Origin: Propionibacteriaceae bacterium ZF39
GTDB lineage: Bacteria > Actinomycetota > Actinomycetes > Propionibacteriales > Propionibacteriaceae
DNA length: 64,000 nucleotides
NCBI GenBank assembly: GCA_039565995.1
Contig: CP154795.1
Location: forward strand, 2,356,001-2,420,000
Direction: 5' to 3'
Below the pieces are notes generated by a model. The model did not search any database, was not told where the DNA came from, and saw nothing but the letters and a program-made list of their open reading frames with translations. Positions 51,471-63,196 of the stretch are shown in pieces. Made by a program: the position numbers and the translations under genes. Within the stretch, counting starts at the first letter, position 1. Each line of letters opens with the position of its first letter.

Positions 51471-52583
51471 TCAGCTGAGCAGGAGCGGGACATACATCTC
51501 CACGGGAGTCAGCGAGCCGTGCATGCCGATGATGTCGAGCTCACGCGGCAGTGTCCGCGACATCACGGCCCAGTCGGTTCGCATCGCGACGATCACATCC
51601 CCGAACCTGTCGCGCACGCGATCGTTCACCGGGCCGAACCAGCCCTCGTCGATGGCCTCGGCCCGCGTCCGAACCCAGGCATGGTCACCCATCCGGTCCG
51701 CCCATCGGGCCGCCACGGCGTCCGGGTGATCGGTGTAGAAGTGACGCAGCCGTCCTTCGCCGGCGAAGCACCGCAGGTCGGCCGCCAGGCCCTCGTCCTC
51801 GAGCAGCACGAAATTCCGGCCCGGGACATCGATCATGCCGTGGTCTGCCGTGATCAGCAGTTGCACATCGTCGGGCAGCGCGGCTCGGAGCCGGGAAGCG
51901 CGTTCGTCGATTCCGGCAAGAACCCCCCGCCAATCCTCCGACGCCACTCCGGCCCCGTGGCCGATGTGGTCGAGGGCTCGCTCATAGGCATAGACCAGGC
52001 TGCGGTCGCCCTTCGTGGACGCGTCCACCACGGCCTTGATCCAGCCGTCGGTGTCGGACTCGTCCCGGATGCCGACGAAATCGGCCCCGCGCAGGGCCGA
52101 CAGGGTCAGGCCGGAGCCCTCGAAGCGGGCCGGCGACACGCTGGTGACCGCGACGCTCTCCCGCGCTCGTTCGAACCAGGTGGGCTCGGGCTGGAGGTCG
52201 GTCGCCGATCGCGGGGTGTCCCACAGGAGCGCATTGAGCACATCGGTGCCGTCGATCCGGAAGCTGTAGCCCGCCATGCCATGGGCCCCGGGCGCCAGGC
52301 CCGTGCCGAGGCTGGTCAGCGACGTGACGGTCGTGCTGGGCGTACCCGCCGTGAGCGTGCGCCCCCGCAGCCCAGCCAGGAACGGCGCCACCTCCTCGTG
52401 CTCGGCGAGCAGTTCGTCGCCCAGACCGTCGATCAGCAGCAACACCCAGCGCTGACCCGCCGGAAGATCGAGGACGTCCTTCGCACCGCGTACGCCCAGT
52501 CGGGCGCACAGCGCGGGCACGACATCGGACACGGCTCCCCGGCCATAGTCGGGCAGCACCAGGGGTTGCGGAAACACCGCCAC
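51471..52583 (-). CDS. Alkaline phosphatase superfamily (nucleotide pyrophosphatase/phosphodiesterase-like) protein
   Basis: 370 aa. Metal-site features: LLLIDGLGDELL, the nucleophile Thr region AGTPSTTVTSLTSLGTG, and ITADHGMIDV. These match type I phosphodiesterase/NPP proteins of the alkaline phosphatase superfamily. No signal peptide is seen, so it is probably cytoplasmic. The substrate is unknown. It follows DUF5998 by 3 bases, indicating an operon. Confidence 0.9.
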   Translation of the reverse strand: MAVFPQPLVLPDYGRGAVSDVVPALCARLGVRGAKDVLDLPAGQRWVLLLIDGLGDELLAEHEEVAPFLAGLRGRTLTAGTPSTTVTSLTSLGTGLAPGAHGMAGYSFRIDGTDVLNALLWDTPRSATDLQPEPTWFERARESVAVTSVSPARFEGSGLTLSALRGADFVGIRDESDTDGWIKAVVDASTKGDRSLVYAYERALDHIGHGAGVASEDWRGVLAGIDERASRLRAALPDDVQLLITADHGMIDVPGRNFVLLEDEGLAADLRCFAGEGRLRHFYTDHPDAVAARWADRMGDHAWVRTRAEAIDEGWFGPVNDRVRDRFGDVIVAMRTDWAVMSRTLPRELDIIGMHGSLTPVEMYVPLLLS

Positions 52584-52586
52584 GGT

Positions 52587-53219
52587 TCAGCTCCCCATCC
52601 GGCTGATGACACTGCCGCGGCCGGTGGCCTGCTGCAGCCCGGTGGTGAACCGGATCAGGGCGGTGACCCGCTCGGCCCCGTCGGCCGCCGCGCTCATCCG
52701 GACGATCAGGTCATCGGGGACCATCGTGCCGGTCAGGCCGTGATCGGCCTCGCAGTTGGGGTCGGCACAGCCCGCGGGCTCCAGGTCGATGCGTCGCATC
52801 GCGCCCCACGACACCGACAGCCACGCCTCATAGGCCGGGCTGCCGACCTGATAGCGCTCCGGCTCGGTGATCACGCGCGTCAGCGCGACGGTGTTGATGG
52901 CGGCCAGGTTGATGGATTCGGTCGAGGTCGCCGCCGATGACACCCCACCCGGCCCCTCGGGCGGCTGCTCATCGGTGTGACCCACCACGAGCCTGGTCGG
53001 CGTCATGACCAGGATGGTCAGGTGTCGCCGGATCTCGTCACGGTTGAACGTGGGCTCGTGATGGACGACGAAATCGACCACGTCCTCGGCCCCCACAGCG
53101 AGAAGCACCGCATCCTCGACGAGCGCAGGGAAATAGCCACAGGACTGCAGGTCGGCCCGCAGAGCGGTCCGCTGGGCGGCATCCGAGCCGGGGGCCGTCC
53201 GGCCCTTGATGAAATCCAT
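52587..53219 (-). CDS. DUF5998 family protein
   Basis: 210 aa from ATG 53219. The conserved parts are LQSCGYFPALVEDAVLLAVG, FVVHHEPTFNRDEIRRHLTILVMTPTRL (in part), YEAWLSVSWGAMRRIDLEPAGCADPNCEADHG (in part), and a C-terminal FTTGLQQATG. The CADPNCEADHG segment could bind a metal. The function is unknown. This gene regularly precedes the phosphodiesterase-thymidine kinase run in actinobacteria. Confidence 0.88.
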   Translation of the reverse strand: MDFIKGRTAPGSDAAQRTALRADLQSCGYFPALVEDAVLLAVGAEDVVDFVVHHEPTFNRDEIRRHLTILVMTPTRLVVGHTDEQPPEGPGGVSSAATSTESINLAAINTVALTRVITEPERYQVGSPAYEAWLSVSWGAMRRIDLEPAGCADPNCEADHGLTGTMVPDDLIVRMSAAADGAERVTALIRFTTGLQQATGRGSVISRMGS

Positions 53220-53292
53220 TGCGCCATTCTCACACGGTTTTCTCCCGGCACGACCGCCCGGAACGCCCGCCTGTGGAAAACCCTTGGACGGC

Positions 53293-55974
53293 TCAGCCGA
53301 GCGTACGGAACAGCTGGTCGCGCTCGGCCGCAGTCGGCACCACCCGGCCCAGCGCGGAGACGACATTGACCCCCTGCGGCGACACGATGCAGCGCTCCAG
53401 CGTGAGCTCGGCGAGCTGCGGCAGGTCGTCCGCCAGCTGGGCGACCCGCTGGAGCAGGTCCTCGACGCTCGCGATGTCGAGCGCCCCGTATTCGCGCTCC
53501 CCGAACAGGGTCGGCGCCACCCGCATGCCGCGCACCATCTGGCTCGCGTCGTTGGAGGTCAACGGCGGGACGCGATATACGACATCCCCCATCACATCGC
53601 TGTCGAAGCCGGCCACCCCGATCGAGACCAGCGGGCCGAAGGACGGATCCTCCTGCGACTTGATCTCCAGGGACACCCCGGCCGGCACCATCTGCTGGAC
53701 CACCGGCTCCGCATAGCGCTGGGCCGACGCCCGGTCGGCGAGCCCCAGGTCGACGACGAGTGCGCCCAGGTCGTCCCACGCCTGCTGCATCTCGGCGCGA
53801 TTGTCGAGGTGGCGGAAGACGCTCGCAGCCGGGTCGGCCCCATAGCGCAGCGCCCGGGCACCGGCTTTGAGGACGACATCCCAGCCGAGTTCCTCGGCCC
53901 TGGCGTACGCCTCCGAGAGGCTGTTGACGCGATGGCGCGGGACGACCCGGATGCCGTAGGCAGCGAGCAGGTCCACGACCTCGGAATCGGTGAGCGTCCG
54001 CCCCTCGGGCGCCTCGCGCAGAACATCCCGGACGAGCGCCCGGGCCCGCTTGTGGTCGGGACCGATGTCGGAGGTGCTGCCGTGGTCGGTCTGACGCCAC
54101 CGCGCGTACGCCGTGACGGTCGCCAGCGCCTCGATCGCATCCGCATAACTGGAGAAGGTGGGCAGCCGTCCCGGCCCGTCCGAGACACCCGCCGGCGGCT
54201 GGAGGCTGACGAAGTCGGCGAAGACACCGAGCAGGGTCTTCGGCGAGTCGGCCGCAAGTTCGCTCAGGAGGGCATGGGTCAGTCCGGCCATCTGGTTGTA
54301 GATATCGACGACGGCGACCACCACGACATCACATGTGTCGTCCGCAAGCGCAGCCGCGGCCGCCTCGGCGAATTTCTCCGCGTCGGGCAGCCCGTGCAGG
54401 ATCACGGGCGGATCGCAGATGAGGCCGTGCCGATGGCCCACCCGTTCGATGTGGCCCATGATCGCCGGCGAGTTGGTGACCACGCGCACCCGGTCCCCGG
54501 TCGGCAGGGGCTGGCGGACGAGGATCTGGGCCACGTCATACATCGCGTCGCGGCGGGTGCAGACGATGACGCCCGACTGGCGGAAGATCGAGTCGATGGC
54601 CTCCGCCGGTGCCTCTCTCAGATGCCGGGTCACGCCCAGGCGGGATTCGCGTTCGGTGCGGCCGGGCGAGAACAGGATGACGGGCTTGACCATGGCGAGA
54701 CTTCGCACGATGCGGGTGAACTTGCGGGGGTTGCCGATGCGGTCGAGTGACATGAGGCAGACCTGGGTGGCCGGATCGTCCATCCAGTACTGCATGACGT
54801 CATTGGCCGTCACATCGGCCACGAGGCCCGAGGAGATGAAGGTGGCCACCCCCAGGTGTCGATCCAGCGCGCCGGCGAGGAGCATGATCCCGAGTGCCGA
54901 CGACTGGCAGAAGATGCTCGCGGCACCGTGGCGCGGCATCGGCGCAGCGGAGGCGTTCATCGAGATGGCCGGGTCGGTATTGATCACGCCGAGGGCGTCC
55001 GGGCCGACGAGGCGTACGCCATGCGCGCGGGCCCGGTCGACCACCGCGCTGTTTTCCTCACCACCGAAGTCACCGCCCTGGATCGCATAGATCCCGAAGC
55101 ACTTGCCGGACACGGCCTCGATGACGTGGGCGACATCCTCGAAGGGCAGAACGGTCGCGACGATATCGAGATCGTCGGGCAACGCCTCCAGGTCGGCGAC
55201 CAGCGGCAGGTCACCCAGGTCGACGCCCTCCGTGTCATGGTTGGGACAGACGCCGATCAGCTCGCCCGTGAAGCCGGAGCCCCGCAGCGCACTGAGTCCA
55301 CGAATCATGGCTGCGGGAGGGCCGACGATGGCGATCTTCTCGGGGTGGAGCAGCCGCCGGACCGACTGGGCCTCGGCCCGATGCTCGCGCCGGAGCATGA
55401 CCTCCCACGACGAGTCCGTCGGCAGGATCGGGAACTCGACGATGATCATCCCGTCCTCGTATTCCCGGGAGACCTTGTAGCCCGCATCCGCGAAGACACT
55501 GACCATGCGCCGGTTCTGGGGCAGGACCTCGGCGACGAAGTTCTGGATGCCGCGTTCGCGCGCCGCCTCGGCGAGATGTTCGAGCAGCAACTGCCCGACG
55601 CCCTTGCCCTGCTGGGAGTCCTCGACCAGGAAGGCGACCTCGGCCTCGGCGTCCTCGATGCGGTCATAGCGGCCGACCGCGACCATGTTGGGGCCGACGG
55701 TCAGGATGAGTGCGAGCCGGTCGTTGTAGTCGACGTGGGTGAAGCGATGGACATCGGCCTCGGACAACACCGGATAGGGCGCGAAGAAGCGCAGATATTT
55801 CGATTCCGGTGACACGCGCGCATAGAACTCCACGAGCTTCTGGGCGTCATCGGGACGGATCGGGCGGAGATGGGCGCTGCTGCCGTCGGCCAGGAGCACG
55901 TCGGCCTCCCACTCCTGCGGATAGGGCGGGGGCTCGGGAGAAGGGGCAAGGCCAGCGGCTGCGGTGTCGCTCAC
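53293..55974 (-). CDS. GNAT acetyltransferase fused to NDP-forming acyl-CoA ligase-like domains
   Basis: 893 aa. An N-terminal GNAT domain (residues ~20-190; AFLVEDSQQGKGVGQLLLEHL) is followed by CoA-binding (IAIVGPPAAMIRGLSALR), succinyl-CoA-synthetase-like and C-terminal ATP-grasp-like parts (YGIRVVPRHRVNSLSEAYARAEELGWDVVLKAG, in pieces). The His-containing stretch GVTRHLREAPAEAIDSIFRQSGV aligns with the phospho-His region of acetate-CoA ligases. The architecture resembles Pat-type protein lysine acetyltransferases, with GNAT first as is common in actinobacteria. Whether the ligase half is active is unclear. Confidence 0.88.
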   Translation of the reverse strand: MSDTAAAGLAPSPEPPPYPQEWEADVLLADGSSAHLRPIRPDDAQKLVEFYARVSPESKYLRFFAPYPVLSEADVHRFTHVDYNDRLALILTVGPNMVAVGRYDRIEDAEAEVAFLVEDSQQGKGVGQLLLEHLAEAARERGIQNFVAEVLPQNRRMVSVFADAGYKVSREYEDGMIIVEFPILPTDSSWEVMLRREHRAEAQSVRRLLHPEKIAIVGPPAAMIRGLSALRGSGFTGELIGVCPNHDTEGVDLGDLPLVADLEALPDDLDIVATVLPFEDVAHVIEAVSGKCFGIYAIQGGDFGGEENSAVVDRARAHGVRLVGPDALGVINTDPAISMNASAAPMPRHGAASIFCQSSALGIMLLAGALDRHLGVATFISSGLVADVTANDVMQYWMDDPATQVCLMSLDRIGNPRKFTRIVRSLAMVKPVILFSPGRTERESRLGVTRHLREAPAEAIDSIFRQSGVIVCTRRDAMYDVAQILVRQPLPTGDRVRVVTNSPAIMGHIERVGHRHGLICDPPVILHGLPDAEKFAEAAAAALADDTCDVVVVAVVDIYNQMAGLTHALLSELAADSPKTLLGVFADFVSLQPPAGVSDGPGRLPTFSSYADAIEALATVTAYARWRQTDHGSTSDIGPDHKRARALVRDVLREAPEGRTLTDSEVVDLLAAYGIRVVPRHRVNSLSEAYARAEELGWDVVLKAGARALRYGADPAASVFRHLDNRAEMQQAWDDLGALVVDLGLADRASAQRYAEPVVQQMVPAGVSLEIKSQEDPSFGPLVSIGVAGFDSDVMGDVVYRVPPLTSNDASQMVRGMRVAPTLFGEREYGALDIASVEDLLQRVAQLADDLPQLAELTLERCIVSPQGVNVVSALGRVVPTAAERDQLFRTLG

Positions 55975-56050
55975 GGCCCCCAGACTACGGTGCGACCGTC
56001 ACGCCCGGACGTGGAGTCGGGCCGGGGAAGCATCCCGAACGTCCACGCGT

Positions 56051-56056
56051 TAGGGT
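56051..56056 (+). promoter_or_regulatory. Predicted -10 of the App1-like gene (leaderless)
   Basis: TAGGGT ends 7 bases before ATG 56064. Confidence 0.5.
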
Positions 56057-56063
56057 CACACGC

Positions 56064-57125
56064 ATGGCGCGACCCTTCATTGCAGCCCGCATCGAGGACC
56101 GAATCAACCGACAGATCGACTCCGTCGTCCGACGACGGGGCTGGGCAGAACGGGTGATTCCCTTCACCGGCTATGGCTCGTCGAAGTTCATCCGCGTACT
56201 CGCGCGGGTGGTGCTCTCGCCGCCGCTGGCCGACGGGCAGGTGCGGCCGCTGTCGCACGATGCCCCGCTCAACCGGCGCGGCTGGCGCAACTTCTTCGCC
56301 GCACCGGCGGTCGCGACCGCATGCGAATGCACCGTCGGAGACCAGACCTTCCTCCTGCCCACCGACCGCAACGGCTATGTCGACACCCGACTCCCGGTGC
56401 GTGGGCTCATGCCCGGCTGGCATCACGTTCACCTGCGCGCCGGGGCGGATGAGATCGAGGCGCCCATCCTGATCCTGGATCCCGAGCAGGAATTCGGCGT
56501 CGTCAGCGATATCGACGACACGGTCATCAGCACGTCCCTCCCGCGTCCGCTGCTGGCGGCCTGGAACACGTTCGTGCTGCACGAGAGTGCCCGGCAGGCG
56601 GTCCCGGGGATGTCCGAGCTCTATCGCCAGTTGTTGAGCGAACACCCCGAGGCACCGATCGTGTATCTCTCCACCGGCGCCTGGAACACGTTCGACACCC
56701 TCACGCGCTTCCTCAAGCACCATCGCTTCCCGGATGGCCCGATGCTGCTGACCGACTGGGGGCCGACCAACTCGGGCTGGTTCCGTTCGGGGCAGGAACA
56801 CAAGCGCATCAACCTGCGTGACCTGGCGATCGACTTCCCGAAAATCCAGTGGATCCTGATCGGTGACGACGGGCAGCATGACCCGAGCATCTATGGCGAG
56901 TTCGCCGAGGCCCACCCCGACCGCGTCCGGGTCATCGGCCTGCGGCAGCTGACCCCCGGCGAGCAGATCCTCTCCCACGGCACGTTCCAGTCGCTGGAGC
57001 TCGAGGAGATCGCCGACGAGCTCACCGTGGTCCCCGAGGTCCGGGCCGGCGACGGTTTCGACCTCGAGCCCCTGCTCAAGCGGGCCATGACCGGCGACCT
57101 GCAGGAACAACGCCAGAACGCCTGA
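56064..57125 (+). CDS. App1-family phosphatidate phosphatase-like protein (DUF2183)
   Basis: 353 aa. The HAD-type catalytic motif is GVVSDIDDTVISTSLPRP (DxDxT), then VYLSTGAWNTFDTLTRFLK and LIGDDGQHDPSIYGEFAE. RVIPFTGYGSSKFIRVLARV near the N-terminus and the beta-rich domain with VRGLMPGWHHVHL are typical of App1 homologues. The yeast protein acts on phosphatidic acid. Bacterial function is unproven. It has no signal peptide. Confidence 0.9.
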   Translation: MARPFIAARIEDRINRQIDSVVRRRGWAERVIPFTGYGSSKFIRVLARVVLSPPLADGQVRPLSHDAPLNRRGWRNFFAAPAVATACECTVGDQTFLLPTDRNGYVDTRLPVRGLMPGWHHVHLRAGADEIEAPILILDPEQEFGVVSDIDDTVISTSLPRPLLAAWNTFVLHESARQAVPGMSELYRQLLSEHPEAPIVYLSTGAWNTFDTLTRFLKHHRFPDGPMLLTDWGPTNSGWFRSGQEHKRINLRDLAIDFPKIQWILIGDDGQHDPSIYGEFAEAHPDRVRVIGLRQLTPGEQILSHGTFQSLELEEIADELTVVPEVRAGDGFDLEPLLKRAMTGDLQEQRQNA

Positions 57126-57223
57126 TCGGATTCGCCCCGGACACGCCTGTCCCAGCAGGCCCGGCAAACCCCGCGGATGCGGGACAATGGGCGCTGCTGG
57201 AACGACAGGAGTGACCCCGACAC

Positions 57224-59662
<2,439 letters not shown>

Positions 59663-59674
59663 TCTCCTCGCTCG

Positions 59675-59680
59675 TACGCT
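59675..59680 (+). promoter_or_regulatory. Predicted -10 of the SUKH-like gene cluster (leaderless)
   Basis: TACGCT ends 6 bases before ATG 59687. It may drive the three overlapping or closely spaced paralogues. Confidence 0.45.
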
Positions 59681-59686
59681 GGGGGC

Positions 59687-61003
59687 ATGTCCCGTCGCAT
59701 CTGGGTGGAACGAACCGACGTCCAGCCGGCAATGGATCCACACCGGATCCTGGCGGTCCTGCCGGAGCCGCACGCGCTCGATGGTGGGGAGTTCGTGTTC
59801 CGCTGGTTCGGCGCTGACAACGAGCGGCTGACGTTCTATGAGAAGAGCTGCTGCGTCGAATCGCCCTCAGAGGCGACGACCTGCGTCTTCGAACAACTGT
59901 GTCGGGCCCACGGCTGGACCATGTCCGAGGAAGGTGACGGCGAGCCGTGGACGCCCTGGAGCGATCCGCAGAGCCCCCTCGCCGAAGCGCTCGAGAACGG
60001 CCTGTTCCCCTATCGCGAGCTCGGCGAGCCGGGGTGGGCCGAGCGCACCCGCACCTACCTGACCACCAGAGTGGAGACTCTGCCCCAGCCGTGCAGCCAT
60101 GCCGAATGGGTCGCCCTGGAAGCGCGCTGTGGACCGCTCCCCGACCTCCTGCGGATCTGGCTGACCGAGTTGGGGGGAATGCCCGGGGTGGCGGACATCA
60201 CGACCGTGCGCCCGCTGCCGGACACGTCCACATTCGGCGCCCTGCCCGAGTCCGACCGCCAGCGCTTTCGACACGCCGTCGCGTTGACCGACGGGGGCGC
60301 GGTTTTCCTCCCGGCTCCGACTGAGCACGACGAGTGTTTCCTCTTTGTCGACGGCTCCCTCCAGGTGACGCCGTTGTGGCAGTTTCTGGAGTCCCTGGTC
60401 GATGAGTCCATCGACGAAACCGGTTTCCGGCTCGACAGCGCAGCCCCAGCGGCGCGCCTGCTGCGCAACGTCTGGCGGCTCGGCACGGCTCCGACCGGGA
60501 TCGGGGCGCCGGGTTGGCCGGACCGCGCGCGCGAGTATCTCCGGATTGCCCGGAAGGAGACCATCGTGCCCGTCTCCCCTGCGGATCTCGTTGCGGCTGT
60601 CGCCCGGTGCGGCGGACTGCCGCCCCGGCTGATCGAGTTCCTGACCCAGCTGGGAGAGCCCTGCGGTTGCCTCCGCGTCGAGGGACTCCGCCGGGCGAGC
60701 GATACCCCGGCGTACGCCCGGCTGCGCCCGGACCTGCAGGACCGCTATCGCAACGCCATCGCACTCGATGAATCCGGCCTGCGACTCCTCGACGCACGAG
60801 CGGCATTCCGTTACGTCGACTATTCCGCGAGCTGGGTACGCCGGCACGACCTCGCCCACTTCCTGAGGACCCGGCTCACGCCAGGATGTCCCGATCACAC
60901 CGACCTGGGCTGGGGAATCCACGAGACGTTCGACAAGGATCCCTGGGCGGCTGTTTCGGCGCCGCCGCCCCCGCCCCGTCGGAGCTGGCGTACCCCGGGG
61001 TGA
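59687..61003 (+). CDS. Uncharacterised protein with two SUKH-like modules (paralogue 1 of 3)
   Basis: 438 aa. An N-terminal domain (FRWFGADNERLTFYEK ... VFEQLCRAHGWTM) is followed by module A at ~112-213, starting LGEPGWAERTRTYLTTR with LEARCGPLPDLLRIWLTELGG. Module B at ~273-375 starts GAPGWPDRAREYLRI with VARCGGLPPRLIEFLTQLGE. The pattern of an LP turn followed by LL-x-W/F and ELGG resembles SMI1/KNR4 (SUKH) domains, which are frequent in immunity proteins against toxins. A Pro-rich tail ends the protein. Its stop overlaps the next start (GTGA). The family call is tentative. Confidence 0.6.
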   Translation: MSRRIWVERTDVQPAMDPHRILAVLPEPHALDGGEFVFRWFGADNERLTFYEKSCCVESPSEATTCVFEQLCRAHGWTMSEEGDGEPWTPWSDPQSPLAEALENGLFPYRELGEPGWAERTRTYLTTRVETLPQPCSHAEWVALEARCGPLPDLLRIWLTELGGMPGVADITTVRPLPDTSTFGALPESDRQRFRHAVALTDGGAVFLPAPTEHDECFLFVDGSLQVTPLWQFLESLVDESIDETGFRLDSAAPAARLLRNVWRLGTAPTGIGAPGWPDRAREYLRIARKETIVPVSPADLVAAVARCGGLPPRLIEFLTQLGEPCGCLRVEGLRRASDTPAYARLRPDLQDRYRNAIALDESGLRLLDARAAFRYVDYSASWVRRHDLAHFLRTRLTPGCPDHTDLGWGIHETFDKDPWAAVSAPPPPPRRSWRTPG

Positions 61004-61830
61004 TCGCCGGCGAGGACTGGCAGGAATCGGACACCTGGCGGCCCGCCCTGGACCCGGACCTGTTGGACTCCTTCACCGCGATCGCCGCACGCATGGGCAC
61101 CCGGACCGGTGACTGGGAGGTCAACCTCGCACCCCACCCGGATGATCGTTGGGACCCCCGGGCGGAACGCATCCTGATCGCACCGGGACTCGTCATGGCC
61201 CTCAACCCGGGCGACCGGAGCCTGTGGTTGTGCTGCCGCTTCGCCTGGGCGGCGGGGTGGCGCGTGGCGGACCGTCACGCCTTCTGGCCGGCCGACCCGG
61301 AGCCGCCGAACGACCCCGGGCTCGTCGTGCGAGAACTCGGCTATGCGGTCGGCCTCCCGCCCTATAGGCGCATCGGCGAGCCGGGCTGGGCCGAGGAGGC
61401 TCGCCGCTACTACGACCTGCACCTCGAGGATGATGAGTTGCGGCCGTGCTCGGAGGCAGAGATCGTCGCTGCCGAGGCCCGCTGCGGCCGACGGCTTCCC
61501 GAGACCCTGCGAACGTGGTTCGCCGAACTGGGCCAGCACAACGGCGAGCTGAAGGCCGACCGGCTCCGTCCCCTGGACCCGGCCGAACTGCCACCGGACA
61601 TCCCCGAACCCGAACGCACACGTCTCGCGGGGGCGCTGTCCTTCGGCAACGGCGATTGGCTGGACCCCGACCCTCCGCACGCCTATCACCGCTGGGTGGA
61701 GAAGACATACGGCGGCGGCGAACATCACGTCGAGAGCCTCGAGGACTTCCTCAGCGTCTACCTGAACAACTATCGGTGGATTCCCACCCGTGACCGCGAC
61801 TGGCTCACCCCCGAGGAACGGGGCTATTGA
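61000..61830 (+). CDS. Uncharacterised protein with one SUKH-like module (paralogue 2 of 3)
   Basis: 276 aa from GTG 61000, overlapping the previous stop. An N-terminal domain ending CCRFAWAAGWRVAD corresponds to the one in paralogue 1. The module at ~126-230 reads IGEPGWAEEARRYYDLHL, then AAEARCGRRLPETLRTWFAELGQ and ERTRLAGALSFGNGDW. The acidic, Trp-rich composition is typical of immunity proteins. The function is inferred from module resemblance only. Confidence 0.6.
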   Translation: MIAGEDWQESDTWRPALDPDLLDSFTAIAARMGTRTGDWEVNLAPHPDDRWDPRAERILIAPGLVMALNPGDRSLWLCCRFAWAAGWRVADRHAFWPADPEPPNDPGLVVRELGYAVGLPPYRRIGEPGWAEEARRYYDLHLEDDELRPCSEAEIVAAEARCGRRLPETLRTWFAELGQHNGELKADRLRPLDPAELPPDIPEPERTRLAGALSFGNGDWLDPDPPHAYHRWVEKTYGGGEHHVESLEDFLSVYLNNYRWIPTRDRDWLTPEERGY

Positions 61831-61858
61831 TGACCCTCCGCGCGGCGACGCTGGTGCC

Positions 61859-62641
61859 ATGAGCTACGACATCTTCATCATGCCGGGCGCTCGTGACGAG
61901 TTCGATTCCTCTGACGAGTTCGATGCCCCGGACGCCGACGGCGTACTCAGCGAAACCCCGTTGTTCGACGAGTTGATGCAGTTGCTGCCCAACGCCACGA
62001 ACGCTTTCGGAGATTCGATCGACTTCCGCTGGTCGGACGGGAGCGCCGGTGGCACCGTGTACGGCGCAACGGAGACCCCCTGCCGCAGCCTCATGATCAA
62101 CCGACCGGGCGAGACCACGATCGACTTCTTCGCTGCCCTGTGTGCCGAACGTGGCTGGCGTCTCGTGGACGGCGAGGGTGAGTTGGACGTGTTCGAACCG
62201 GGATCGAGTGCCTCGGTTCGGCTTCGTGCGGGTGAGGACCCGTTCCAGCAGATCGGCGAGCCGGGCTGGGCCGAGCGTACGCGCGAATGGCTGGTGCTCC
62301 GAGTGGACGATCACCCTGTGCCGCACTCCCCCGCCGCGCTCGCCGCCGCCGAGGAACGCATCGGCCAGCCCCTGCCCCCGCTGTTGCGCACCTGGTTCGG
62401 CGAAATCGGCGACGTGGCCTATCGGAGCCTCGACGGCGTCTGCCGCTTCGCCGAGACACCGGCGTACGCCGAACGGTCACCCGAGGAGCGGACGCGCTGG
62501 TCCGACGCTCTCGCGCTGATGCCCGAGGGCGTGGAGATCATCGAGGCACAGCCGCCCCACACGACGTTCGACCTGACCGGCCGACCCCCGGTGCAGCGCA
62601 CGCTCCAGGAGCATCTGCGCTGGACGCTGGATCAATACTGA
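61859..62641 (+). CDS. Uncharacterised protein with one SUKH-like module (paralogue 3 of 3)
   Basis: 260 aa from ATG 61859. It starts MSYDIFIMPGARDEF and has an acidic segment. The shared N-terminal domain follows (FRWSDGSAGGTVYGA ... FFAALCAERGWRLVDG), then the module at ~132-235: IGEPGWAERTREWLVLRVDD, AAEERIGQPLPPLLRTWFGEIGD, AYAERSPEERTRWSDALALM. The domain order is the same as in the two upstream genes, so all three descend from one ancestor by tandem duplication. Confidence 0.6.
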   Translation: MSYDIFIMPGARDEFDSSDEFDAPDADGVLSETPLFDELMQLLPNATNAFGDSIDFRWSDGSAGGTVYGATETPCRSLMINRPGETTIDFFAALCAERGWRLVDGEGELDVFEPGSSASVRLRAGEDPFQQIGEPGWAERTREWLVLRVDDHPVPHSPAALAAAEERIGQPLPPLLRTWFGEIGDVAYRSLDGVCRFAETPAYAERSPEERTRWSDALALMPEGVEIIEAQPPHTTFDLTGRPPVQRTLQEHLRWTLDQY

Positions 62642-62671
62642 ACCACGCCCACCGCGCCGGGCGTCGGCCAA

Positions 62672-62677
62672 TACGCT
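62672..62677 (+). promoter_or_regulatory. Predicted -10 of the carbonic anhydrase gene (leaderless)
   Basis: TACGCT ends 6 bases before ATG 62684. Confidence 0.45.
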
Positions 62678-62683
62678 GACGAC

Positions 62684-63181
62684 ATGAGCAGATTCGACGA
62701 CCTCCTGGCGGCCAACAAGAAGTATGCCGAGGCCTTCCACTCGGGCGGATTCGACGGCATCGCCCATGCCGGAGTCGCGGTGCTGACCTGCATGGATTCC
62801 CGCATCGAACCGTTGGGCATGCTCGGCCTCGGGCTGGGTGACGCCAAGATCCTGCGTACGCCCGGTGGCCGCATCACCACCGATTCGATGGTCGGGCTGA
62901 TCCTGGCGGTCTATCTGCTCAACGTGGACCGCATCATGATCGTCCCCCACACTCGATGTGCGATGGCCTCCGGCGACGATCAGGCAGTGGCCGATGCGGT
63001 GATGGCCCGCAGCGGCGTCGATATCCACGGCATGGTGCTGGGCTCGACTCCCGATCAGGCGGCCGGCCTGCGCTATGACGTCGCCCGCCTGCGCAACCAC
63101 CCCCTGGTCAAGGACCTCGACGTCGAGATCGGCGGATTCCTCTATGACGTCGACACCGGCCTGTTGGAGCAGCACCACTGA
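62684..63181 (+). CDS. Beta-carbonic anhydrase
   Basis: 165 aa, the usual length of the short actinobacterial beta class. Zinc ligands are Cys and the Asp-Arg dyad in VLTCMDSRIEP, with His-x-x-Cys in IVPHTRCAMASG. GDAKILRTPGGRITTDSM is also conserved. It interconverts CO2 and bicarbonate. It has its own predicted promoter and ends 15 bases before the convergent transporter gene. Confidence 0.93.
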   Translation: MSRFDDLLAANKKYAEAFHSGGFDGIAHAGVAVLTCMDSRIEPLGMLGLGLGDAKILRTPGGRITTDSMVGLILAVYLLNVDRIMIVPHTRCAMASGDDQAVADAVMARSGVDIHGMVLGSTPDQAAGLRYDVARLRNHPLVKDLDVEIGGFLYDVDTGLLEQHH

Positions 63182-63196
63182 GCTGCTCCCCGGAGG

